Positions 44,910-56,465 of a stretch of 64,000 nt of DNA are shown here, in pieces. The stretch comes from Dactylis glomerata (lineage: Eukaryota > Streptophyta > Magnoliopsida > Poales > Poaceae). Under the pieces are notes generated by a model that worked only from the letters and a program-made list of their open reading frames with translations, was not told the DNA's origin and made no database searches. Where the stretch lies: contig QXEO01001579.1 in assembly GCA_007115705.1 (NCBI GenBank), forward strand, positions 1,302,001-1,366,000, read 5' to 3'. Each line of letters begins with the position of its first letter. Positions within the stretch are counted from its first letter, which is position 1. Made by a program: the position numbers and the translations under genes.

Positions 44910-45726
44910 ATGCCATCTTGTAATGATGGCGACGATACAAGCTACGGAAGCGGTAGCGACAGCGGCAGCCTTCTCTCCGATTTCGACTACTGCCGGACCA
45001 ATGTGAGTTCCTTTTATTCGACGTGTTGGTTTATGGGGTTAGGAATTTAGGTTTAGGTTTTGTTTTAGGTGGCACAGACCATCTACGACCCAGATTGGGA
45101 TGGTTTGGCGATCGAGAGGGAGGCACCATGTGACCATGGGTTGAAACTAAGGAAATTTGTTGCCTTCGAAGGCACTAACACAGGGAAAAGGTTTATAGGA
45201 TGCGCAAAGGAGGTTTGGATTATTTATATTGCAAAATGAATGTTTGAATAGCGTTGTTCTCTCTTTATTTCATAGTTTTTTATATTTGTTATACTATGCT
45301 GCTGATCATTAGGATGGTCCGAAGTGTGGAATAGTGGAGTGGATTGATCTGGAGTGGCCTGACGCACTAAAGAAAAGTTTGGTCAAGTTATGGGAGTTGT
45401 ATAAATCAGAAAGTATTGGGAGAATTAGTGATGCTTGTGCTACTGCTGATGAATGTTACAAGCTATCACAGGATAAGAAGGAGCTCGAAGAAATTAACAA
45501 CAATATGGCCGAAGAACTCCAGAAAACAATGACCGATAGGCAGGTGGGATCCATTTCGAAAAATCTTCTAGATATTCAGATCTTTCTGAAGCTCAAGGCA
45601 GAAAAGCAGAGGGACCAGCTGAAGGAGGAGAAAAAAAGGCTGGAGAACTGCATTGCAGATCTCTTGAAGCAAGCAGCAGTTAATAAGGACAAGTTAGATA
45701 GATTGAAACAAATTTTAGATGAATAA
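44910..45726 (+). CDS. GRF-type zinc-finger protein with coiled coil, three exons
   Basis: A 216-aa protein of a grass family with an N-terminal GRF zinc finger; role unknown, and GRF fingers are generally linked to nucleic-acid binding. Exons are 44910-45002, 45069-45212 and 45313-45726, all phase 0, with GT...AG introns of 66 and 100 bp. Residues 1-31 are Ser/Gly/Asp-rich. The finger spans about residues 52-95: PCDHGLKLRKFVAF, then RFIGCAKE and KCGIVEWIDLEWP, giving the C-H-C-C set. The rest (about 100-216) is Lys/Glu-rich coiled coil. No stop or frameshift is present. Before the ATG is a CT-rich stretch with three copies of CTTCCTCTAGTTCTACCCCC-like units (44840-44905). It converges on the coiled-coil gene at 45955. 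Confidence 0.85.
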
Positions 45727-45954
45727 GTTATGTCTATGTAATTCAGCATTTCAAGTTATCTATAAGCAATAGCGTACCTACAACAATTGCTTCCATATAA
45801 CAGAGAGCATTAAGCAAACATCATAGTTCAGTTAACATTTCACTACTAGTTCAGATAACCTAAGATTCCGGCTAGTTAACACAAAGTTCAGACATACAGG
45901 ACGATGAAACGTAGCGCGCAGACTACATCGTATCTCGTCTTACTTGGAGACAAT

Positions 45955-47049
45955 CTAATCCTGCTGGAGGCGTTCGGACTCATTGATCTTGGCTTTCAGC
46001 ATGATATTCTCCTTCTTAACAGTCTCGAGCAGACCGGCTGCTTTGCGAGTGCTCTCGGTCATCAGCTTCAAGAGATCTCTGGACTTGTCTCTGGCCTCAT
46101 AGGCTACCACGGTCCTCTCGCTCTGCTTGATCTGCTCTTTGAGGCCCTTGGTGATTTCCACACGAAGGTCGCTGCACGTGGCATTTAGCTTCCGATTTTC
46201 CACCTCCAGCGCCTTGATGGTCAACCTATCCTTGTCCAGCAACATTTTCATCTGCTCCTGCGTCTTCACAAGGTAGTCCATATGCCCCGATAGCAAGTGT
46301 TTCGCAGCCGTAAGCTTGCCAACCTCATGCGCCAAAGTTCATGATTTCTCCTTCTCCTGATCCAAATGTGAGCCTAGGCTAGCACAGTGCAGCTCGAGGG
46401 AATGTTTCTCGGCCAGTTGGCTCTGTATCTTGACATTCAGTGCGGCCACATCTGCATCGATCTTCTCCTTCGCTTCCTGCACCATAATAAAAGAGATCAA
46501 TGCTAATACTGCCTCTTTTCACAAATATATAGTTATTTTTAGTTTTTCAAAGTAAACTAGATACGGTTAACAATGAGTGAATCTATACACTGAATCTATA
46601 CAGATCTACATGTGTAGCACCTAGCCGCATTGCGAAAGGCAGGTTATGAACAATGGTAAACGGGCTTGATCAGCAAGTACACTAGATGGCATGCGATTAC
46701 CTTGCTTAGGCGGGGAACGGGTTGATCAGGAAGTCCATTGACGGGTCCATGGTCTTCATGGGCAGCTTCTTATCCGTCGATTTTGGGGGCCTACAAAATC
46801 ATATAGGTTACGAAGTTGGAAAGAACAAACAAACGGAAGATCGAGGCGTCGTTAACCCTAAACCCACCCGGGGGAGACAACGTCCCCCTCGTCCGTTGGT
46901 GCGCAGAAAGAGAGGATGGCTTTGGCCTGACTGATTAGGCTGCTTGCATGGAGATCTACCTGCCGGCGGGTTAACTCCTTCCTCTCCGCCGCCCTAGTCT
47001 TGACCCCATCGGTCTTCAACGCCGGTCGGGTCCGCTTCTTGGGAGGCAT
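45955..47049 (-). pseudogene. Coiled-coil protein gene, three exons, two in-frame stops
   Basis: Exons are 46960-47049, 46701-46790 and 45955-46476, all phase 0, with clean splice sites (CGGCAG/GTAGAT, TTGTAG/GCCCCC, GCAAG/GTAATC, GTGCAG/GAAGCG). The product would be about 233 aa. The N-terminus is basic (MPPKKRTRPALK) and nuclear-signal-like; exon 3 is almost all coiled coil (VGKLTAAKHLLSG, LKEQIKQSERTVVAYEARD). A TAA at 46770-46772 (exon 2) and a TGA at 46339-46341 (exon 3) interrupt it. The TGA fits a CGA-to-TGA change. The family is not known to me by function. A LARD element lies 324 bp upstream of the ATG and separates it from its older upstream DNA. Confidence 0.7.
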
Positions 47050-47367
47050 GGCTTCGTCGTAGAATGGAGGGAGGGGCAAGGAAGGCAGGAGGAAGCAGAG
47101 GAAGTGGGTTTCTGCAGAATAGTGCTACACGGTCAAGGACCAGCTTCAGCTGACCACCGTGTCCTTGCCTCCTGGGCACCATCTCAAGCAATCTCGGCCG
47201 TCCATTTGAATCTAAGCGTAGCCCTTGGTACCTTGTCGACGAAGGGTCACCATAGGTACAAACGAATAGGAAGCAGTAGCCCCTTGCTTTTTCACTGCGC
47301 ACTGCCACGATGGGACTGGGCATTGAACTCGATGGGACTCTGCATTGGGTCCAAGCTAGCGGCGACG

Positions 47368-47372
47368 CGACG
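47368..47372. other. Target site duplication of the LARD, left
   Basis: CGACG, repeated at 62094-62098. Confidence 0.9.
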
Positions 47373-50300
47373 TGTAACACCCCATTTTCTGTAACCCTGT
47401 TGAAGTAGTGTTTAGTGAGCCAAAATTGCGGGCCAACAAAAAACGTTTTGAGCAATCCTCTGGGAGTGCTATTTCTTGCTTTTTGTCCTGGTTGTTATGC
47501 TATTGTTGTCTGTTTAAGTTGCTTGTTGAGCACTGTTGTGAACCAACAAAATCTTGTGCCCTTGTGGTCATGCCTTTATTTATCCTTCTAGCTATTCCTC
47601 CAAGACCATTATCTTGTCAACTTCTCTTTTACTCAAATTATTTTATTTGTCCAAAATAAGCGCCAAGATTTATCTTTGAGACAAAGCTTTTATCAAAACT
47701 AAGTATTTACAAAATTATCTGGACCTACAATGTAGAGTGGTCCCACTATTTTACAAACTTATATTTTGTTGATATTTACAAAAGGATTTCAACCACCTTT
47801 AAGAAAACTTTCTAAAGGAGATGTTATGTCTCCACTAGTTCTGAAAAGTCTACAAAAAGCTTTACTCCTTCATTTGAAACTCTTTTCTACTTGACCATGG
47901 CATGATCATCATTGAGCACTTGATTCAATCAATGTTTCTGGTAGTGCTAGATTAGCTGCAAATGATTAACCTTGTGTGGTGAGTTGACTATGTGTGACCG
48001 CTTGACTTTGATGAGCTGCTTGTGTGTGGATATAATCCTTATATAGGCCTGTGGCCTAACCATTTCAAAATAAATCCATTAGTATTTTGTCACATATAAG
48101 TTGTTTTCATGCTATCCTTCAAATAAAACTCATCTTGTTATTTTCCTCTCAATCCTGAGTCCCTAACCCTAATGCCTTAGTCTGATCATGAGGCATTAGG
48201 AGCTCCATTTTGAGGAATCATAAAACCAATCAAACTAACCCAAGGAAAGCACCCATGATGTTATTATAATCATCTACATCCCATCTTAGGAGGCTCCTCT
48301 CCATTCTTGCAAAATATTTTCTTGCAGTCATTTTATCAAATAACCTAGTGTGCAGACCTATCTTCCTGTCTGTTAACAGATTCAAGTTTCCAACACCTAT
48401 ATTAAGCTCATTTATTCTATCCATGGCAATGTGCCTTCCTAGAACTCATATTTGGCATGTGATCTTCCATTCTTTCCATTACCACCTGGTCATTTGAGGC
48501 CATCTTCAACTTGTTTCAATTATGTTTCTGAGGCTAATCAACTCACTGACCATTTGACTATTATCATATGCACTCTTGCTCCCACTTCTAGAATTCAGAA
48601 TTGATTGTTCAGAGACCATTCTTTGACCTATTCCTCTTATTTTTGATCTACTCTACCCATCTATCGACTTGCATGTGCATTTTGAGGTATGCCACCTATT
48701 TATGTGACTAGGTTTTGAACCCTAGTCAAAATTGATTTCACTTTCTAGTTTACCTTGATCATCTTGGTAAATTGTTAGCACTCATCATAAAATCTCTCCA
48801 TAAATTCATTTTCTCTCTTCTAGCATTTGGAAATGTTATTCTTGCACAATATCACTCTTCCTTCATCAAAATACCTATTTCTTTATCTCACCTCTCTTAT
48901 TTAGCAAATTGCATATGAATGGTCACTTTGTCATTTCATGCCCTTTTCTTCTAATCAAATAAATTGTATAATCTCCTACCCTGCTATTTTATTCCTATAG
49001 GATCCCATGGACCCAAAACCCTACTTGCTTACTTTCAAAATTCTCCAAGATCTTGATGAATATTGTTTATTGGGCAAACCTTCAAGATACAAATATTGGT
49101 GACCAATTTAAATTTCAAGGAATTGCAAGGTCACACCCCCATGATCTCACTACCATTTCAGATCTATCCACACATGCACCTTCTTGGAGGAATCCAAACT
49201 TAACTCACAATCCCAAATATTGCATCATGCATGCACCTATCTCCATATCCATCTCTACTCCTCAAAAACTAATTGAAACACCAACAAACCATCCCACTAA
49301 TCACTCCAGCACCACCACCACCCTCAGGACGAAAATTACTGTAGCATCACCCCCTCTCCCTTGTCCTTTAGTGTTTGGAAGAAGGAGAAGATGGATCCAT
49401 GCAAATCTTGGCAATTGTTTAAGAAAACCTTGCTGCAGCCTCACCCCTCTGTACCTGGCCGACCAAGAAACCCCCTGGACCCCCTGGACCCTCTCCACCG
49501 CCCCTCTCCCCCAACCATAGCTCCTCCTTTGGCCCCACATCTCTCAAACCGACATTGCACTACCACCCAACTAAATATAAGGCCACACGTGCAGGGCCGG
49601 GCCTGCAGTTGTGCAGGGTGTGCCGGCTGCACAGGGCCCCAGAATTCTGGGGGCCCCAGAATTTGGTGCTACTTAAGCTAATCTGATTAGTTAATGTCAA
49701 TTAGCACATGGCCCAGACATAAGAAGCTAGCTGCCGATTAAATATAAGCCCAACAAGCAGTGGAACTGAACGTTTAAACATGCAGCTGCGTGACCCTTCA
49801 TTGTTCGATCGAGTCCACAACTAGTACATCTAATATAAGCGCCGCCGGCTGGCACTAGGGCATCGCCATCATCCAAGCACTTGGATGTCGTGTTTCATCA
49901 GTGTCCGTTGTCTCCGATCAACTCCAAAAGTGCGGCTGCCGTGTGATCGTTCTCCTCCCCTCGCCGTTTTATCCGATGCCGCGAGGGCCGCACCGTTGCC
50001 GGTTGTGGCGGCATGCCCCCTAGGCCCCTACCAGCCTCAACTCAACACCAAATAATTTTTCAGGTATCATGTACTGTATATATGTACTGCTATTCTGCTT
50101 TAATTGATGCGGCAATTTCTAATGTGTTATTCAAAAATATTAGTTATATATTCCCCATAAAACAAACTCAAATGAGAAGATGAGAAATAGAAACTAAGTT
50201 CATGTATATACATGTTGTTTGGTGCCGTAATTTGTATTGCGCTAGTTAGTAATACTAGGATGAGAAATAGAGATCTAATTTATTTGTTTCGCGCTAACCT

Positions 50301-53300
50301 ACTTTTTACCTCAAAATTAAAAGAAAGAATAGAACATATTTTGATATGCGATATTTTGTGAGACGATTTATGTGTCATCGGTAATCAGTGTCTCTTTCTC
50401 GTCCTGGCCCAATACCTAAATCGTGGTTGCGCTGCCTAATCACCAAGACAATTAGCCATAATGTAAATAATTTAATTGATTGAAAAAGCTTTCATCACTT
50501 TCATTTCGAAGAATAGCTCAAATAAACATTATGCTGAATAGGTATAATTCTAGATATATCTGAATGCTCTGTAAGATATCATGACATATATATTACAACT
50601 GTACATTAGTTATGTTTTTTATTGAGACAGGGGCCCATTCCAGAGTTAGCACAGGGCCCCAAATTTTACCGGCCCGGTCCTGCACACGTGCTTCAACCCC
50701 TCTCTGGACTCTCATTACCCTCCCATAGCACCACCAAACCCTCCCAGACCCCAGAGACCGCCCCCTTGGCCTGTAGCAGAGGAGGAGGAGAGGAGACCTC
50801 ATTTTCGATCTGCAGGGAAGGAGGGCGATATGCCGTCGATCTGGAACCTCTCTGGCCTCCCTATCTGCTTGCGGGCACTCTACCGATCCTCAGCTAGCTA
50901 ACCCTACCCTTGCCTTGACCTAGGAACGCCGGGACGCCGACCCTCTGAAGCACCCGAGCGAGTTCATCCACCGCCGCCATGCAGGTTTTCCTCCCGGGGA
51001 TCAATCCGCCATTTCCGCCCACCGCTGAGGTCTCCGTGGAGCGCCGCGTCGCCTCGACCACTCGCCGTCGCCGGAGAACGTCCGTAGGTGAGCCTCTGTG
51101 AGCCCCCGACCCAGCTAGGGTTTCCTCCCCGTCCGCCATGGCTGGAGGTAGGAGACGGCCCAGAGCCGTCGATCCCGACTTGATCGGGCGGCTCAGGGCG
51201 CTCCATACCGGTTCGGTGCTCGCGGGCTTGAGTAGCAGGCCGACGGAGCGGGCGTTTAAGTGTGCCGCCCCTGCGCAGCAAAGCCCATCTAGGCCGGCCC
51301 AGGTTGGTGCAGCCGGGTTTGCTCGGATCTGGCCCGCTCCCTTTTTTTCGAATCTTATTAAAATCTTTGGAAATCTGTTAACTGCTGTTTGATTTAAATG
51401 TCAAAGAAAATGCAAAATGCATGGAAGTAGCTAGATATAATTTTCTGAGTGATCTATAACATTTTATCCAACACTCAGAGCAAGTGGTTTGCCAAAATAT
51501 TTTCTGTATTATTTCTTGCATTTAATCTTGCATAATATGTCTATTGTGTTGATAAATAAATATCTGGGGATCTAGAAACTCAAATATGATGAATCCAATT
51601 TTGTTGGATAGGTATATGGAATACCTTCCAAATGCCACTGGCTTAGATGCAAAAAGAATTTTATTCTTGGCATGGTTATTTTTGAAAAATACCACCATAT
51701 CTGACTTTAGGGAATTTTATAACCTAATCTGTGAATTATTTTTGGGTGAAACCAATTTTGTGTGATCATGTATTGTTATTTCTTGCTACTGTCCATAGGA
51801 TAAATTTTTCTGAGATTGTAGGATTTTCTGGTAGATTTATCTCTGATTCAGTAGTTATTTCCACTATAAAATGCATAGGATATTCCCTGTTAATCAGAAA
51901 ATTGCAAATCCAATTTGGTTGGGTTTGTATTATTGTTAGCTATTTGATGCTATGCTGACTGACATGTTTTGATCAAGTTTTATGCCTGCTTGATGATTGT
52001 GTTGAGTATAGGGTTTTTTTTCTTCTATTTAAAAAAAATTGTTTTCCCTATTAATATAGTAGCTTTACTTTTATAAGGTGAAGTCTTGGTTCAGAAAACT
52101 TGTTGCTTATCTGAAAGTCTGCTTAATAATGTTATTTGGCCTATGTGGCCACCTGCAAGCTTGTTTGAGGTGAAGTGGTGTGGTGCTTGCTATGTTTGAA
52201 AAACCCTAGTTTTAATAGGATTAACTTGCTACTAAAAATCTATGAAATCTTACTTTAGATTCTAAACATGTTTGTTTCTGCTACTCTTTGATTGAGTGGT
52301 ATTGAGTGATGAAATGCTTGTGACTTGTGTATGCATGTATGCTTATTGTGTGCTTTTATTTTCCGGCGATAGAACCGAACGAGGAGCGTATCGAGGAGGG
52401 AGAAGTCTTGGAGTATCAAGAGGAAGGAGGTCAGGGACAAGCCAACCAAGGCAAGCCATCTACTTGTTGCATATCTGAATCCTAATATGTCACTATGCAT
52501 TGCTCTACTCTTGTTTCTACTATTATGCATTGTTTTCGTATATTGCTATGTCCCTTATATAGCAATAGTTGGCGACTTAGCTCCACAAGTCGAATTGCTA
52601 TCATCTCTAAAGATGACCCCTTTGACACCTACTCAATACCCTAAAAATTAGGGACTCAGTGATTAGCATCGAGGTCTTTGGGAAAACATTTGTAGTGGAG
52701 CCAAAAACTCTAGGATTGGGAATACTCTCTCAGAAAATATTTCGAAAATGGTTTCGAAAACCTTGGAGTAGTTACTACTCCATTGAGATGTTTTGAAATG
52801 GTTTCATAAACAAGGAGTGGACAATGGGAGATGAAGGAGTTGGTGGACTTTCTGAAAAAGGGCATTGTGTATAAGTGTTCGCCAAACCAATTACTCCCGT
52901 GCAACCACATTACCCGGTATGGGACGGGCTTAGCTTGAAGTTTATTTGCTTTAGTGCGGGGAGCCTCACAACTATATAAGGGTCTGCAGGACCCCGGAAT
53001 CCGGGTTGATGCTAAACGAAGGTCAACACATATCACGGCATATCCCGAGCCGCCGGAAGACACTTGGGTTCTCCCGCCGTGGCGCCGGAGTTACGCTCTG
53101 GAGGAGGTACTGCCGGGATGTGCCGGGGAGGTAAACTCCACAGGGTAGGCACCCGTACTAAGGTGGATAGATGGAGGGCTTCGATCGATTATCCGAACCC
53201 CGCATACTTGTGTATGACGGTCCGTGGTGGTATCCCGGCGGATTTATCGAATGGTGTGGGTAAAGTGTACAACCTCTGCAGAGTGTAATCTATTCGAATA

Positions 53301-54123
53301 GCCGCGTCCTCGGTCATGGACGGTTGGGATGGCCATACTTAACCTGTGTCGAGTTTTGGTTTTACAAAAATGTTTTCGAGAAAATGGAGAAGGGTGCCGG
53401 ACGGAGTACTCGGAGGGTACTGCCGTGGCATGGTTATGGTTCGGAGTACTTGTAGGGTACTGCCGAAGGAATGGAAGTGGTCATGTGTGATTGACCGGAA
53501 TTAATAAGGATGGTGGTCATGTTTGATTGACCGCCGGCTTTTCTCTTGAAAAGGAGTTTCCCCCTTTCCTAGAGCTTTTACAAAGACTTCTCTTGTAAGT
53601 ATCTTCTTTAATAAGGATATAGAAATGTCGTAAGACATGCTATATCGACACGAGAAATTGACTAGATAGGAAAAACTAGATTAGAGCCCTTCTCCTTGCT
53701 ACAGCCAAATTGCATATCTGTTCCCTCCCTTTTAGATGGTTTGCGAGTACAATTCAAATGTACTCACGGCTTTGTCCCTGGCTATTAACTTGGTCAGACC
53801 TGGAGCAAGAATTCGATGAAGATGGTGATGGTCCGATGGCGCCGGTGCGAACTAGGAACGTCTCCCAGTCAGTTGCCTGTAGGGTAGTAGGCATGACGTG
53901 GGTCATCAACGCTGCTTGGTATCCGCTGCTTAGTGGTAGGCTTGCCCTGCGTGGCAATATTATACTTGGTCATGTGACCAATTGTAAGTATATCATTCGG
54001 TACTGTAATGGGTGATGTAATTCTGTTATCAACTCGGATATGTGGATTTACGACACACTGATCATGGGGTCATGAATTGTATGCATATCGGGTATTCCGG
54101 ATGGGTAATCCGGGGTCCCCACA
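47373..54123 (+). mobile_element. LARD element: 5' LTR (6751 bp, with a hAT insertion)
   Basis: Starts TGTAACACCCC and ends GGGGTCCCCACA. Without the hAT element it is about 5.65 kb and nearly identical to 56466-62093. It contains no long ORF. A GC-rich block at about 50690-51340 looks like a promoter and leader with CTAACCCTA and an ATG at 51138. Near 52370-52470 is an exon-like acidic block. Another 22-bp difference from the 3' LTR is at about 53716-53737. Confidence 0.92.
49592..50682. mobile_element. hAT-type non-autonomous element (1091 bp)
   Basis: Flanked by the 8-bp duplication CACACGTG (49584-49591 and 50683-50690). Ends are CAGGGCCGGGCC and, inverted, CAGGACCGGGCC. Absent from the 3' LTR, where the empty site reads GGCCACACGTGCTTCAACC at 58672-58690. 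The subterminal parts contain repeated GCACAGGGCCCC. No transposase ORF. Confidence 0.92.
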
Positions 54124-54127
54124 GAGT

Positions 54128-54140
54128 TGGTATCAGAGCC
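54128..54140 (+). other. LARD primer-binding site (initiator tRNA-Met type)
   Basis: TGGTATCAGAGCC, 4 bp after the LTR, complementary to the 3' end of initiator tRNA-Met. Confidence 0.85.
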
Positions 54141-56451
54141 ATCCTGACTGTAGGAGACCTTAGTTAGCATGGGCGTTAGTGAGGAAAGTAGTATCTTGGA
54201 TGAAACTAATTTCAGAGTATATTCTCCTAATCAACCAATAGAGGGGCTTATACTCCTCTTATCTCTTCAAAACTTCTAATCTTCCCTCTTTGATTTCCAA
54301 ACAATTTTAAGGTTTTACTCTTTTGTCTCCTCCACTTCAAATTTAGTTAATGGACGTTGCACCCCAAATAGACCTGGAGCTTAGCAGCACAATATGGAGC
54401 AAACTTCAGAAGGACGTCTTCAAACCTCTCCAGTCGCAAAAGGAAGGAGGATATTGACAAATATTTGTCATTGGGTTGACACCAACTGCTCTGTCAAGAA
54501 GCTGACCTTGTTCCTCCCTGGACTCGCACTTTTGCAGTCGCCAAGGACCAAGTACTTAGTTGCTTGACTAGTGTTTATTAGGTTTTTGTCGGGCGAGCAT
54601 GCCACCAATGGCACACTTCAGCAATCCCTCTGAAGACCTCACAGCCATGTGAGGTGATACAGAAAGACTTACAAAACTGCACTTCTCAAGTCGACATCAA
54701 TGACTCCACAACACTTCAACTTCACCACCCACTGCCATCAAGTTTCTGCTGAAGCGAGAGTCAAGGAGAGTGAAGACATCAATGACTATGGTCAACCAAG
54801 ACCCTAGGATGAATAGGACTGACCCCAAATATCACACGTTAGGCATCGTTGGTACTTGAGGTACCCCGTGTGACTCTTGAAATTGTTTGTTGATTGCCTT
54901 GCGTGTTCTGGGTAATGTTTGCAGTTGCTTTGTGTGTTTCTTGAGTGTGTGTTATTGCCTTGTGCTTATGCTTGTGCTTGTGCTTGTTTTTGGCATCTCG
55001 GCCTCAAAACCCGTCTGGCAAATAAAACCCCGACTAAGAAACCTCTCTAGGATGTGTTTCCCTCGCACCTATTTATTGCATCTCGAGTAGCATAGAGGAG
55101 TTAAAACTAAAGCGTTAACTCTAACCTAGATAATAGTGGATAATGACCCTTCTTGCAACGCATACCCAAGATCCGATGCAACAATTTTTGCTGCGTGCTT
55201 AAAGCTTCGCCAAGACCTCTCTCCAGCGACAAGGAAGCAGAAGCCAGACCCGCCTAGACTACAAGGGACTTCTAGAAGACAAAGACTTCACTACCCTGGG
55301 ATCGCCTAACCTTAACTTTAGAGTTTCGCTAACATTGATGATACTCTCTTAACACCTGAACACTTGCTAATCTTCTAACAAGCCAACTAACATTGAGCAT
55401 AGAAGTATCATAACCAAGCCTAACTTTCGAAGATCAACCCGTTATCGTCACTTGAAGCCCGAAGACTCGCGTGCTTGATCTCTGCTGAGCTAATAGAAGG
55501 ATGAAGACTCTCCAAAAATCAAGCCATCAATGTCGATTCTGCATTTAGGAGATATCAATGGAGGTAGCAACAAGAAGAAGTGAAGACTTTTCTAACTAAC
55601 TCGCTCGCTCGCTCAAATTTTAGCGGGTTGCAACCAAAGCTGACTTAGGACACGAGTAGAAATCCACATGAAGATTTCTCGGAAGATGAAGTCGACTCAG
55701 GGTATCCCAATATACCTCAGGATCCTCAAGGCTACAAGGAGTTGGAGAAGCAAGAAGATCTTCACTGGTCTCCACCAACCCGAAGACAAGAAGAAATTGA
55801 TCGTTGACTACTGGAAGACACACCGTTGGTGGTGCGCTGCCACCTGAAGAGATTTCAGCTCAAGGACAAGACGACCTAGAAGAATAGTTTCCATTAGGAC
55901 TAACCCACGCCTTGGTAGTTAGGAAGCGTAGAGACTAAGTCAACAAATTTGACGTGCCTATCAAGACCGTAGCATAAATGCTCTTGTCCATCATCCTTAA
56001 TGGACTGCAAGCTCAAGATTAAGGGTCTACACCAACATCCAGCTTCCAGGCGCAACACCAAGAGTTGAAGACTCCATCAATCTACACGAAGGGAGCGACA
56101 ACCCCAAGACAGAAACATCTACCCGAGAAGCCTCGACTCTTCAAGACCTCAATTTGCGAGCTAGAAATCTTCTATCTCTCGAAGAATCTTTTCGGGCATA
56201 CTAGGTAGCCTAACCCCGCTAACCTTAAAGATGTTCTGACGAGGTTTCGATAGGATACTTTCGGCAACATCAACTCTTCAGCCATCAACTTCAGCAACTA
56301 AAAATGATCTACACCTTCGGCAAAAGAAAGTCTTTGATGCAACTCAAAGTATCATCGGTGGATTGGAAGAGCAACCATTGAGGCCAAACTCTAACTTAGT
56401 CTCAGCACCTCTTACTACTACGCTTAGGAATCTCAGGACGAGATTCTGTTT
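54141..56451 (+). mobile_element. LARD internal region, apparently noncoding
   Basis: About 2.3 kb with stops in all frames and no gag or pol motif that I can recognise. Weak AAGA-rich direct similarity is present (GAAGACT and TCAAGAC recur). A degraded start-like segment follows 54350. This fits a large retrotransposon derivative moved by proteins from another element. Confidence 0.8.
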
Positions 56452-56465
56452 AAGGGGGGAAGAGC
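56452..56465 (+). other. LARD polypurine tract
   Basis: AAGGGGGGAAGAGC directly before the 3' LTR. Confidence 0.85.

Noticed and set aside
49053..49520. Frame of 155 codons in the LARD LTR (repeated at 58145)
   Set aside because: Low-complexity Thr/Pro/His-rich translation with no motif; it is repeated because the LTR is, and the reading frame is not supported by splice sites.
50894..51281. Arg/Gly-rich minus-strand frames in the LARD LTR GC-rich block
   Set aside because: They are antisense to the leader-like block and reflect GC content.
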